A stretch of DNA of 64,000 nt from NCBI GenBank assembly GCA_009733715.1, contig WMKJ01000047.1, forward strand, positions 33,999 to 97,998. Reading direction: 5' to 3'. The stretch is from Herpomyces periplanetae (taxonomy: Eukaryota; Ascomycota; Laboulbeniomycetes; Herpomycetales; Herpomycetaceae). The notes under the pieces were generated by a model that searched no databases, was not told where the DNA came from, and saw only the letters and a program-made list of their open reading frames with translations. Below, in pieces: positions 52,033 through 63,411 of the stretch. The stretch's first letter is position 1. The number at the start of each line of letters is the position of its first letter. Position numbers and translations under genes: made by a program.

Positions 52033-54785
52033 ATGAAAGGTTTTCTACTTATTTACCTATTAAGTTTAACATTGGGGGGAGCGACTGGAAATGTTGAACA
52101 ATCGATTTGTACGAGTTCTTGCGATGCCATCTTTGATCGAATTAAGTTTACAACTGGACAGGCTAAATCGACGAATAATTCGTCAAAAGTTGGGGTTAAA
52201 TTACCCAAGCGTTTGGCAGCCTTGAAGGTGAAATGTACCAATGAATTGAACGTATTGTCTAGTTTTTCATGTTGGCGTCAGTATTGTGGGAAGTTTGAAG
52301 TGACAGAAGCTTGGAAATTTCGCAATGATAAATGTGAAAGGACATTTGGGAAAAGTTTACCATCAATCGAAAAGCTTCAGTCTAAACTTTTAGCCTTACC
52401 ATCCCAATCAGATTCTCAGTTAACGTTAAAAATGTTACATGACAAAAGTGGTAAAGCTAAGCCTTACAAGACGATAGTTGGGGCGTCCCGGGAAGCTTTT
52501 AACTCCGCTCAAGCAACTTTGGTATGTATATGAATGTCAACTGTGTTCTGTCAAGGGAGTTTTGGGGTTAGCTGATACGTATAAATATGCTATGAACAGA
52601 TTTCGATGAAACGAGTCAAGGCTACTCGAATACGCTATGGGTAAGTAACATTGTCATTGGTTAAACCAATAACCAAGTTGTCAAGTTAACACGAGAGGGG
52701 GATAATGTACCGCAGAATTGCCATGATATACTTTTGGGGTGGGGTGGTGACCGTGGGTATTATTTCACGAATTCTCGGGCTACTTCACGTTTGGTCGATG
52801 GCACCGTTTCAACGAAACTATCAGAATACGAAGTTTGGTCGAATAGTGTCGTGGTTTCGAATTTACATTTCAGTGGGTATATTGACTAGAAAGAGTCGAC
52901 AACGATTGGGATGGTTTACATTTCCCACCATACTTGAAAGTGCAACAATTTTAGCATTTCTCATGATAAACATTTTTCTAAGCTCGATTCATCATGAAGC
53001 TTTGTCTAACAATTTATAGTAAGTTAACAAAACATAACACTACAAGGTTTTGGGCAAAAGTGAAAACAGTGGTAATGACATCCATTTGTACAGTGCACCA
53101 ATCAAGCGAGATCAAATCATACGTCAAATAGCCGATAGAACGGGAGTTTTGGCAATAGCTAATCTACCCATTCTTTGGGTATTTGGTACACGCAATAATT
53201 TTGCACTATGGCTTACGAATTGGAATTTTTCTACGCTGAATGTCTTTCATCGATGGGTTGCACGGATATGTACAATAGAGGCAATTGTACACGCTTTGGG
53301 ATATACGATTGGAGTTATACAGAGTGAGTGCAATTGGGAATTGTTAAGGTTAACGGAAAGACTAGTTAACGGAAAAGCAAACAGGAAAGGGTAGACAAGC
53401 ATATATCATTAACTGGCGCAAAAGATACTGGTGGTGTGGAGGAATGGTTAGTTGAATAGTTGCCAATTTAGGGGAAATTGAAGGAATCTGTATACTGACT
53501 CAATCATTGTGAAGGCATTAGTAGCGATGTGTACAATATGCACAATGTCGATATATCCATTACGAAAACAAAAGTATGAGATATTTCTCATATTGCATAT
53601 TGCGTTGTCGATGATTGTATTACCGGGAATATGGTAGTAAGTCAAAGATTCTGTGAAAATTTGGGAAAAGGCTAGTAGCTAACGTTAAATGGAAATAGTC
53701 ACGTTAAGATATTTGACGGAGAGTATAATGTGTGTATTTTGCCGTGTGTAATTGTTTGGATGGTGGATAGACTCGTACGGGTGATGAGAGTAATGATTGT
53801 GAATTTTACGACACCTTACTCCGTTACGATGTACGATAGCCAGGCCGACGTTATTCGGGTGGATAAAAAGGTAACAAGAATAACAAATGTTAAGCCTGGA
53901 CAATATTATTTTATCCATTTTGTTAATGGAATGGCATGGTGGTGGGAGAATCATCCATTTTCTGTTAGTGGTTGGAGAAGAGGAGGAGAAAAAACCTTGA
54001 GGTTTATTATTCGACCTAGAAATGGCATAACGAAACGAGTGAAGGGTATGATAAATGAAGGAAATGAGGATCAAAGCGAAGCAGCATGGAAATCAGGTAG
54101 TTTGACCAAAAAAATAATAGTGTTATTGGATGGACCTTATTCATTTTCGAATGATCTCTCGAGAAGTGAAGCAATTTTATTTATTGCGAATGGAACTGGA
54201 ATTACACCTATACTTTCACATATGCAATATATATGTGAGAAGGTAACCAAGACAAACGTTAAGTATATTCAAATAGTATGGTGTGTACGTGAAAAGGAAT
54301 TGTATAAGGACGTATTCGAAGAGGAATTTCGTTGGATATTTAGCCAAACGCAATATCGAAGTAGGATTGAAAGTTGTTTGGACGTATATCTTGCAGGAGA
54401 AGGGTATAATAATCAAGAAATGAATGGGATAATAACATCAATTCCCGAGGAAACTATTGAAATGGAATGCCCAGTAGGAGAATATATTGATACAATATCA
54501 TTTTCAAGTTATGAAAAGAATAAATGTTTAACCAATAAACCTAACGAGTATAGTGAGAATGTGAAAAAGGCAAGATTGAGAGTATGGAAGCGCCGCCCTT
54601 CTGTACGAGAAGTCATGAAAAGATCTGTGGAGTCAATAGTTAGGAGATCCGAGAATTATCAGACTATGTCTATAGTCAGTTGTGGATCTGAAGAAATGGT
54701 TAATGAATGTAGGTTGGAAATGGTCGAAATTTATCGAAACCATTTTCACTGGATCGATTTTCGTCCAGAACTAAACCACTGGTGA
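52033..54785 (+). CDS. FRE: Ferric/cupric reductase transmembrane component (FRE family)
   Basis: Plasma-membrane flavohaem protein that moves electrons from NADPH through FAD and two haems to reduce extracellular Fe3+ or Cu2+. Exons are 52,033-52,525, 52,600-52,640, 52,696-53,018, 53,061-53,323, 53,400-53,446, 53,515-53,636 and 53,699-54,785. The sum is divisible by three and gives 791 residues. It has a signal peptide (residues 1 to about 20) and a Cys-rich outer domain (ICTSSC, CWRQYC). The haem histidines are His349/His363 (HRWVAR..HALGY) and His417/His431 (LILH..WYH), each pair 13 residues apart. FAD-binding HPFS is at 515-518, GPYS at 575-578, nucleotide-binding GTGITP at 595-600, and a CGSEEM motif lies near the end. 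The least certain joint is the end of exon 1 (GTATAT preferred over GTATGT for phase). No EF-hand is present, so it is FRE rather than a calcium-type NOX. A deaminase-bearing gene follows on the same strand. Confidence 0.9.
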
Positions 54786-54790
54786 CGTCA
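54783..54790. promoter_or_regulatory. Palindromic CRE (TGACGTCA) over FRE stop
   Basis: An exact ATF/CREB palindrome whose first three bases are the FRE stop codon. It sits at the start of the spacer before the downstream gene. Function is unproven and it may be coincidental. Confidence 0.2.
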
Positions 54791-55890
54791 CAGAGGCGGT
54801 GCAGTGGCGCACGCCGTCTCGTCTCTCCTGCATCGCACTTTCCTTGCGGGATGTTGAGTTGCATCGTCTCGTCTGGATTCCAACGTGCTTACCCTTGGGG
54901 GACAATTTTTTCGAATCGTTTTTGTTGAGAAGCGCGACTTTCGTTTGGAATTTTTTTCGTCTGGTCTCGTAACGGCTCGTCTTGTTTCGAACGTTTTGAC
55001 CAACTGTTTGCGCATCGTATCGCATTGTAGCGCAGCGCTGCGCTTCCTATCATTCTTCTTCGCATCTTTTTCCTTCTTTTAAGTACTCTCTCTTGTACTC
55101 ATAACCTCTTCTCCATGTACTCTCAATCACAAATCAATAAAAGTTTTCCCTTGCTATACTCCTCAATATCTCTCCCTTTATCCTTCTCCCTTCATTATCG
55201 TCTACCATCCCTATCAACTCAAATGTGAAACTAATATTCACCTTCTCTTTTGCTTATTGCACTAATTTTCCTCATAATATCCCTTTTTTCTAGGCTTACC
55301 ACTATCTGGAAATTTTCCTTTTGGTTCAAATTCTCTGTTTGATATATTTTAAACTTCCCCTCCCTTACTCTCCATCTTATACACTTAATCCTAGTCTTGA
55401 AATTTACTTTACACTGGCAAAAAGTACCTACATGTATTTCCATTGCCATCGTCATCTATTCTCACTTGCTCTTCTTTGCCTTTTTGGCTCATTAACCCCA
55501 AACATTTCCAATCCCTCTCATCATATTCGCTTGCTTATCGTCCACCACGCCAAAATATATATATCATCCATCAAGTTATCCTACCATACCCATTCGTCTA
55601 ATTACTTAACCTTTGAATCCTTAGTCTACCCTTTACGCTAACTTATCCCCTTTACTAACCCCTTCCATTTCTCTCGTATTCGCTCGATCCAGTTTTGCGT
55701 TGCAAGTTAACCCGTCCGTTTGTGCATGTGTGCATGTGTTCAAATCACTTCCTCTCCCCCCTCACCTTATTTATGCTCTTCTCTCTCCACCACTCCATCC
55801 CGCCGGATTCTTTAAAACCTTCTTCTCAACTCCTCCGCTCATGTTAATCCCGTTCAACTTCTCCCCAATATCAACTTCTCCATCACGGTC
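54786..55890. other. FRE to STIMATE-deaminase spacer
   Basis: The first about 280 nt contain CGTCTCGTCT twice (54,815-54,824 and 54,865-54,874), many CGTCT-like words and GCGCAGCGCTGCGC (55,030-55,043). From about 55,050 the plus strand becomes a long C/T-rich tract with few purines, as expected for a pyrimidine-rich fungal promoter and leader. Frames here (for example 55,321-55,641) are compositional artefacts. Confidence 0.5.
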
Positions 55891-58012
55891 ATGATAAGTC
55901 TTCAACCACTTGTCTTCGTACCACTACTCCATCGCCTACTCTCATTTATTCACCTCACTAAATCCTTTTCCACAATTCTCTTTTTCTTTTTAGTCCTTTG
56001 TCCCTCTGCCACCTCTTCTCCCTCCCTTCTTCCATATATTCCTTCCGTCACTACCTATTCCACACCACCCTATCCGCCGCATGAATCCCCGTTACTCTAT
56101 CATCAAAATGTCCAAGCTCATACCGTGTCCAGTTTCGCTCGCTTCCAGATCTTTTCCTTATCAAAACGGGGTCTTTCCAATGTTAAATCTACATTCCCTT
56201 CTGCTTCCCCTCCACCCCGATGCCAACTTCTCGGGCACTTTTCCATGCTCGTGCAAGCTGCTTTAGGTATTACTGCTCTACTCTCTCTCGTTTATAAACG
56301 TTGGACTGAACTTCCACAACGCCCCGTTCGCATATGGTTCTTCGATGTATCTAAACAGGTTATCGGTTCTTTCTTATTACACTTTATCAATCTTGCCATG
56401 AGCATATTTAACCCCGGCTTCGATTCTCATGTACTACATAATCAGAATAACTTATCCTCTCCACAACCACCCCCTCCAAATTTCTCTTCCTTTACTCTAG
56501 TCGCCCGTGATCATCCTACAGAACCTAATCCATGCTCATACTACTTGTTAAATCTTTTATTCGACGTACGTACCCTCTTAACTTGCTTTTATCTTGATCA
56601 AACCTTTATTAACGGCTAACCCTTCGCCTACCCTCCTATAGACTACCATCGGTATACCAATACTTATGATATGGTTGCGCATCTTCCACAATTTATTCTT
56701 ATTTACACCACTTGCCCATCCCGAAATATCTATCGCCTCAGGTGTATATAGCCCTCCACCTACTTCCGCAGTCCCATATCCTCGACCCCGTGCATCATGG
56801 TGGTTGAAGCAGTGTTTAATTTACTTTCTCGGCTTAGTCGGCATGAAGTTATGCTCATTAATCTTTTTCAAGTATTGTCCCTGGATAGTATGGTTCGGTG
56901 ATTGGGCCTTGCGATGGACCCAAAATGACTCTACATTACAGATAATCTTTGTTATGTTTATCTTTCCCGTCATACTGAATGCATGTCAGTATTGGATTAT
57001 CGATTCATTTATAAAGACAAATACATCCTATACTACTACACCCGCTACCGTTACCACTACTACTACCCCTACCGCTACCACTGATGCTTTTCATCATGAC
57101 GAAGCAACGGCACTAACAAGACGGCGAAGCTTAACCGATATCTACACACAAACTAGCTCCGGCTCCACTTCACCCCCATTTCCCCGTCGTCCCGATTCTC
57201 CAATTGACGTAAATTGTATCGACGAATCCAGGCGCAGTACTACATCCGAATTTACTCGACTTATCGAACACACTTTGGATCACCCAAGTCGCCTACCTTG
57301 TGCAAATTATTCCAACTCCAAACAGTCTATACAACCTTCATCTCGTACTTCCACTGCCGCCGCCGTCTCCTCCACAACCACCACTTCTGGTTTACTGGGA
57401 TTTTGTAAACCTAACCAACGTTCAAATCAGTCCACCTCCACCGTCGCTGAACTTGACAAAATGAACTCTTTTCCTGATTATGATCGACACGCACGATTTA
57501 TGCGCCTCGCTATAAACGAAGCTCGCAAAGCTCCTGAGGTATCATCCTGTTATCGTGTGGGCTGTATTATCGTAAACCCTTCAACGGATGAAATCCTCTC
57601 TACAGGCTATACTCGTGAACTACACGGTAATACCCACGCTGAACAAAATGCTCTGACCAAACTCTACCAGCGCTTCCACCCCGATTTCACAGTCACTGCC
57701 ACATCTTCCCCTCCATTTCTTAATTTACCCTGCCCCGTTCTACTCTATACCACCTTTGATCCATGTCTTCAACGCTTAAGCGGTCATAAATCCTGCGTCG
57801 ATCGTATACTCGAAGCTCGTCTCCCCTCCCTTACCCGGGACTCTCGTCCTGCCATCTCCCGTATTTACGTCGGCGCTAATGAACCCGACACTTTCATTCC
57901 CTTCAACTCCGGTCGACGTGTTTTAACCCAGTCTGGCATCGAATGGATTCAGTTTCCCGGCTTCGAACGTGAGATTCTCGATATTGCCACATCTGCTCAC
58001 CCTCCATCATAA
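55891..58012 (+). CDS. STIMATE/TMEM110-type membrane protein fused to RIB2-like deaminase
   Basis: Exons are 55,891-56,565 and 56,642-58,012 (76-nt intron, phase 0), giving about 681 residues. Residues 111-350 match the STIMATE (TMEM110, yeast YPL162C-like) family: CQLLGHFSMLVQAALG, RPVRIWFFDVSKQVIGS, NPCSYYLLNLLFDTTIG, SWWLKQCLIYFLGLVGMK, LQIIFVMFIFPVILNACQYW. These proteins lie in ER or vacuolar membrane. Residues 351-498 are a Thr/Ser-rich linker. Residues 499-681 are a zinc deaminase of the RIB2 type: YRVGCIIVNP, NTHAEQNAL (His557, Glu559), then DPCLQRLSGHKSCVDRIL (Cys600, Cys610). That family deaminates a diaminopyrimidine intermediate of riboflavin synthesis. One frame covers linker and deaminase without a stop. 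Met499 (57,461) could instead start a separate gene. The first about 105 residues are uncertain because the region is pyrimidine-rich. Confidence 0.8.
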
Positions 58013-58367
58013 TTTTAACCTACATACGTGTATGTTTGGTGTGTACACTGTCTACATCTTTTCACGTTGTCACTGCACTTGGAAATTTTATTAGTATGTC
58101 AATTTGGTACAACAATACAAAGAACGTGTGCGTGCGTGTGTGCGTACGTCTCAACTAAAGTCTCCCGACGGTCCACCCATCGCATTCGCCACTTAAGAAT
58201 ATGCAGCACAAAAGCCCAAAGTAGTCAGACAAGAATGAATCAATGAACCAACGAACGAATGAGTGAATGAATGTAAGAATAAATACACATAATGGTAAAC
58301 ACAATGTGTAAACCTCATCCAAAATTCAACTACAAAATCTTCTCCAAAACACTTTACAAACCTTCCT
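58013..58367. other. STIMATE-deaminase/RAD21 convergent 3' spacer
   Basis: 355 nt between two stop codons. It holds GTGTGCGTGCGTGTGTGCG near 58,126 and a GAATGAATCAATGAACCAACG run near 58,236. Nothing coding was seen. Confidence 0.5.
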
Positions 58368-60431
58368 TCACGCTAACACAGCATCAAACGTAGCAGCGGG
58401 CTGCTCTCCAAATGTGTTATCATTAATCCAATCCGCCCATAGCGCTCGTTTGGCGTTGATTTGAATCCGTCCGCCTAACTCATTATTATCCTGTTTAACT
58501 TTAACCGCATCCTTCGTTGCCAGCACTAGTATCTCAAAAAACATTTTAGTCGCTTCAATCTTTGTAGTCGTATCTTGGGGTAATAAGTCTTGCAAGTATA
58601 CCGACTCATTTTCACCGCCTGAATAATTTTTAAATACTTCTCGGAGCAAATAAATTGTATTTCTTGTTCCGTGGGCCATTACCCCATCCTCTAACATATG
58701 CCCAGATACTATTACTCCGGGTGTTGATCCTTCACACCCTACGCTTAGCTCACGCTCCGGAGTTAATACCTCATCTGAACTATCCTGTGATGTATCAACT
58801 TCTTCAATAGGCCGAGCCTCATCACTTATTAGCGCTGGAAGCTCAAAGTGTTGGTCCAGATCTGTAACTTCTACCGTATCCCGAACTGTTTGCTCATCAT
58901 AAATATGACCTCCAAAATCTTCCATTGCACTCTCATCGTGAATTTGAACGAGAGGTAAATCGTACGATTCACCCGCTTCTATCATTCGTTTTCGCTTCAA
59001 AGCTCGCGGATTGCAAATTGTATTAATCGAAAATAAATCCCGTAACTCCGGCGCCCATCCTCGTGTACGCTCTTCTCCGAGTACACTAGATACAAATGCC
59101 CCATCTTTTTGCATTTGTGTTAAAGCCACCAGAACTGGATTGCGCGGCAAGAAGCTAACTGGCTTTAGAATCTTTGATCTGTCTTGTTGTTGCTGTCGAA
59201 TTTCCGAATTCGCAATCTCCGTCGTTGCATCAGCAATTAATACCCGAACTTTACGGGCACGTTGCGGTTGTTGAATATTCTCTTCTACTTCATCCGGTAC
59301 TTGTAAAATGTGCGATGAATCTCTGTGAGGATGCAACGTTCTCTCAAGTTCCCGTTCCATGGAACTTCGAACTGATGATAACGGTGACAACGACTCTCGC
59401 GTAAACTCTGCTCTTGTTCCATTGTTTGGTGTATCAGGCAAATCTTCATGTGTAAATTGTCCATGTATTTGCTGAACAGTTTCAATCGCGTTCTCCGATT
59501 CCTTTGCTCCAACCGTTAAGACTGACTCGATATTCGAAGGTGGCTCATCCCCAATATCCAGTTCCAAATCATCGTCATTGTAAAGTACAGGTGGGTCAAT
59601 ATCTTCTGCGTAACTATTCTCAAAATTCGCTTCCATTGATACAGCTCGACGACCTTGTTCGACACTCATTGTAGTATCCTCAGGGTTATCGCCAATATCC
59701 AAGTCTAAATCATCATCATCTAGGGGCATAGATTTTGACGTATCATTAGAATTCTCAATACTTTCTACCAGTAATTGTCCACTTGAATCCCATGAAAGTA
59801 GAGAAGCATTAGCCGGAGCTTGGGTTAACGTATCCATGTTAAACGAAGCATCTGCCAAAAGCAGCTCAGGATCCGGCATGGGAGCAATAAGATCGAGTTC
59901 TGTGAGTGCATCTGGCAAGGTTAACGAAGCTGGATTTGCCGAGTGAGCTTGATTAGCGGGTAGATCCACATTGCCAGGTTTAAATGCCTATATTTATATT
60001 GAAACAGAAAATGTTAGCTAGTTACTATCATAGGGCGATTCGAAGAGATGACTCCACACAATTTGTCCGTGTAGAGTGACATGTATGAACAGTGGAAAAA
60101 AATAGTCACTATACACATTTAAAGATGTGGTTAAAGTGGCTATGCTGAATGAGTTGAATAATACTACCATTTTAATTTTAACTAAAGCTTCGTTACAGTC
60201 ATCCAGTAAATAACGAGCTTTGCGACTGTAAATCCTTACGACGCCTAGCAATAACTGACCGCTAAGGCGAAGAGCCATAGGAGCTTGTCCTTCGTTAACG
60301 ATAGCGTTAACACTTTGTTCTATTCCTGAACTTAATACATCTTTTTTGGTTAACTTGCGTTCAATGTTAGCAGCCAGCCATACTCGAGCCAGTGGCCCGG
60401 TTTTCGATAAGAGTGTTTCCGAGTAAAACAT
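58368..60431 (-). CDS. RAD21: Cohesin kleisin subunit Rad21/Scc1
   Basis: Kleisin that closes the cohesin ring around sister chromatids and is cut by separase at anaphase. Exon 1 is 60,431-60,168 and exon 2 is 59,987-58,368 (180-nt intron, GTAGTA donor, phase 0), giving 627 residues. The N-terminal Smc3-binding domain is clear: [56 protein letters not shown] then [10 protein letters not shown] across the splice. The middle is acidic and disordered, with the separase-type site SVEQGRR at residues 196-202. The C-terminal winged-helix (Smc1-binding) domain is shorter and more diverged ([21 protein letters not shown]) but in the expected place. Rad21 is preferred over the meiotic Rec8 because of the KIKMAFKPG context. 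Confidence 0.93.
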
Positions 60432-60653
60432 GAGAACGGTAAAGCGCGTAACAAGGGGAAAAGCGTAAAGTCGTCAAACTAGGGTACCAAATTTTATGAA
60501 CTGGTCACCGCCGTAGTTGGTGGCTTCGTTTATACAAGTATTTGCAACTCTGTAGGCGTAAAAGACTGATTCACGTAAAATAATCGTATTTAAAATGTTA
60601 AACAAGCCTGAATTTTAATCACCCGCCTGCTGTATATTACGTTCAAGACTGTT

Positions 60654-60679
60654 ATGCGCGCACGCACGCACGCGCGCGC
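60654..60679. repeat. 26-bp alternating purine-pyrimidine tract
   Basis: Strict alternation of purine and pyrimidine built of ATGCGCGCACGCACGCACG-type steps, the kind of sequence that can adopt Z-DNA. It lies about 220 nt upstream of the RAD21 start codon. Confidence 0.7.
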
Positions 60680-63350
60680 CCGCGGGGTTAAGCAGGGCCT
60701 GAACTTGTAGTACTAAAGTATTGAAGCAAGCAAGGATAGCTTGAAGTATGAAGTGTATGTATGCTATCAAAATTTAAATGAGCTCTGTCTTGAAGTCAAA
60801 AGGGTGATTTCTCCAACTGTTCAAATAAAGCTACGTTAAATATTAACGATCAGTGTCCAACACGATAAATTTGAACGGGTAAATGGTAGCGCGATGCTCA
60901 AAATGATCATGATAGCGAGTAAAGATTCGTGTCAGCTGTGGCATACAAAACCTTTTAAAAGACGAAGTTCTTCAAAATGTCTTTTTTTAAATATAACGCT
61001 AATCCAACAAATATTAACGTTTAACTTTATATATAATGAGTAAAATGTATTAAAAAGATGGAAAAATGAAATTTTCATCCGCTGGTTCGCTCGGTTCAAT
61101 TTTTGGGGATTTTTTCGCTCAAAAAACGGCACCGCACCGCCACATCAATACAGAATCACGTGCATTTCGTGGCACAGCAGTCAGGTGATACTTGGGGATT
61201 TCGCCGGAATTTTGCCGATGCACTTTTCCGTTTTGGGAAATAAATTTCGTTTGGTTTCATGATAATTTTGAGATCGACAAGGAGATTAAGATGGAGCGAA
61301 ATAGTTCATGGTAACGTTATATTTCTGCTATTAGTTTATGGTATATTTATTTGGAAAATTCGCGTCTCAAATGAATTTTAGTCATATATATGAAGAGTTG
61401 ATATGCGTATATTATTATTTTAAGCTACCCATATCTGGAATGTTATGTATCATTTATTCTATTATGAAGCTGAAGTAAACGAAGTTGCTATGAGTCTGTC
61501 ACGGGTGGATTTTTTATGTGTTGCAGAGTATAATAGTTGGTAATTTGTCTTGACTTGGTTAAATTCTTAACATCCATAGAAATGTTAAATTGTACTGTCT
61601 AATCGTTCTCATATACAATACACGAGTTAGGTCATTAACATGTATACTAAGAATGGATTCCAGATGTAGGTGCTTATTTGATAGCGTGTTCACACGAAAA
61701 GGGTATATAATGAATTTAAATGTTACCCAGTCTCTTTTTATCAAATGTAATTAGGCGTAACTATACCTTCAATCTTGCTTGAATGGTTACCAAGATACTC
61801 TATATATGTATGGCAAAGTCACTAGTGAATGGATGAGGCTAAATGGAACAACTTATTCAATTAATAGCTAGCTAAAGGTCATGGAAGCAAACATTGTACA
61901 ACACAGTTATATATGGGCATGGGATAATTCATCCATGATGTTGATTGGCGTAGCTATTATACACAAAGAATTTTCTTTCAAGTTATTAAGGTGGCATGAA
62001 GGGGCGCAATGTATATATTTGGACGATGCTGAATTTCAACGTTTAAGCACGACCTTGATAATCGAATAAGTTAGCAAATTTTGGTTAAACACATGGCACG
62101 TCAAGTGAGAATGGAAGATGCATCTGATTAAGTATAGCAACGTAAAGTTTTACCTGCAAAATTAATTGGCAGAGAACAATAGAGGAATGTAACAAGGGGA
62201 TTCTATTCGATATAAGGTTCACTTATCCACCCATTTGTGCGTATGCAGAGGCGGGTTTCAAAGTTTCCCGATGCTGTGAACTTTGACAAACGAGGGGCTG
62301 GGCTACGCTAGACTAGAAGAGTTCACAGGTTCAAGTTACGGAGTAAGTGAAGCAAAGAAACATTTGGCAAAGGAAAAAATAAAATGGGCTCCAGCAACCG
62401 AACGAACGAACGGATTGGGTGGGCTGGCAAGGCAAACAAATCATCATCTCTTGCAAAGGAATATTCTGCATTGCGGGTGATAATATCACGTACAAATGAT
62501 CAGGTGTGTAAGCTATCCCGGTTCAAAGTTTAGCGGTTAATGAATGCTGTAACCGTGAGTAGCAAGCAGGTTTTTGTGTGATGGAATAGATTATGGCTGA
62601 TGGTAGCGTAGTTGGTGGGTATGTATAGAATAGACTCAAGCAAAACAAACTAATCGTTTCCACAAAGGCACCTCGCAGGAATTGGCAAGGCAGTTAGTAC
62701 ATAACGTACCATATAATCATTCTTGGAGGTGCGTTAATCCCCTCGCTTTAGCGAAACTTTAACCGCAATTCCCAGACAGCCAGCTATCCAGCTAGAGAGA
62801 CCATGATTACTCGTATTTGGTAGGATTGACGGCAAAGGAACATGATAAGGGCTATTGTGATTGTAAGTGAAATGATTAGCATGACCTGCGATAATCCGAT
62901 AAGTTAAAAAATCGTGCGTATATCTTGTATGAATGGCGTGATAACGAACCCACAGATGGATTAACCGTGGGTAGCCAGGTTGGATCCATCTGTTAAGCAG
63001 AGAACTAGTGGTAAAAGCATGTTCCATGAACGTTGTTCACAAATGCCGGTCCTTGTTCACTTCCCCGGTTTTCAAGCTCACGGTTTCACGAGCGATGGAA
63101 TTTTCCAATGCAGGGTATTAGAGTTTGCTCATCATAACATTCAGCGTGCTTAACACGACAAATACTATGGAAATTCATGGATATGTGGTTTGATCATAGT
63201 ATTAATGACTCTGGTTGACAATCGTCAAAGATTTACATTAACGCAAGGAGATAAGCCATGACTTTGTGCAAGATTATAAAAGGTTACCAAGGCAAAAGCT
63301 ATATGCGATGCAGCCTGGCTTAGGATCAGATGAGCACGATTATATTGACC

Positions 63351-63411
63351 GACAGGACAGGACAGGTCAGGTCAGGTCAGGTCAAGACTGGTCAGGTCAG
63401 GTCAGGTCAGG
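63351..63411 (+). repeat. CAGGT/CAGGA pentamer microsatellite
   Basis: About twelve five-base units, first CAGGA then mostly CAGGT, with one interruption (CAAGACTGGT) in the middle. A simple tandem repeat with no sign of coding use. Confidence 0.85.

Noticed and set aside
55321-55641. 106-codon hydrophobic frame before the fusion gene.
   Set aside because: The plus strand here is almost all C and T, so stop codons are rare by composition. No homology was seen.
61881-62480. Two short plus-strand frames (62 and 65 codons) near the right end.
   Set aside because: No motifs, no consistent splice junction joining them, and composition like the surrounding spacer.
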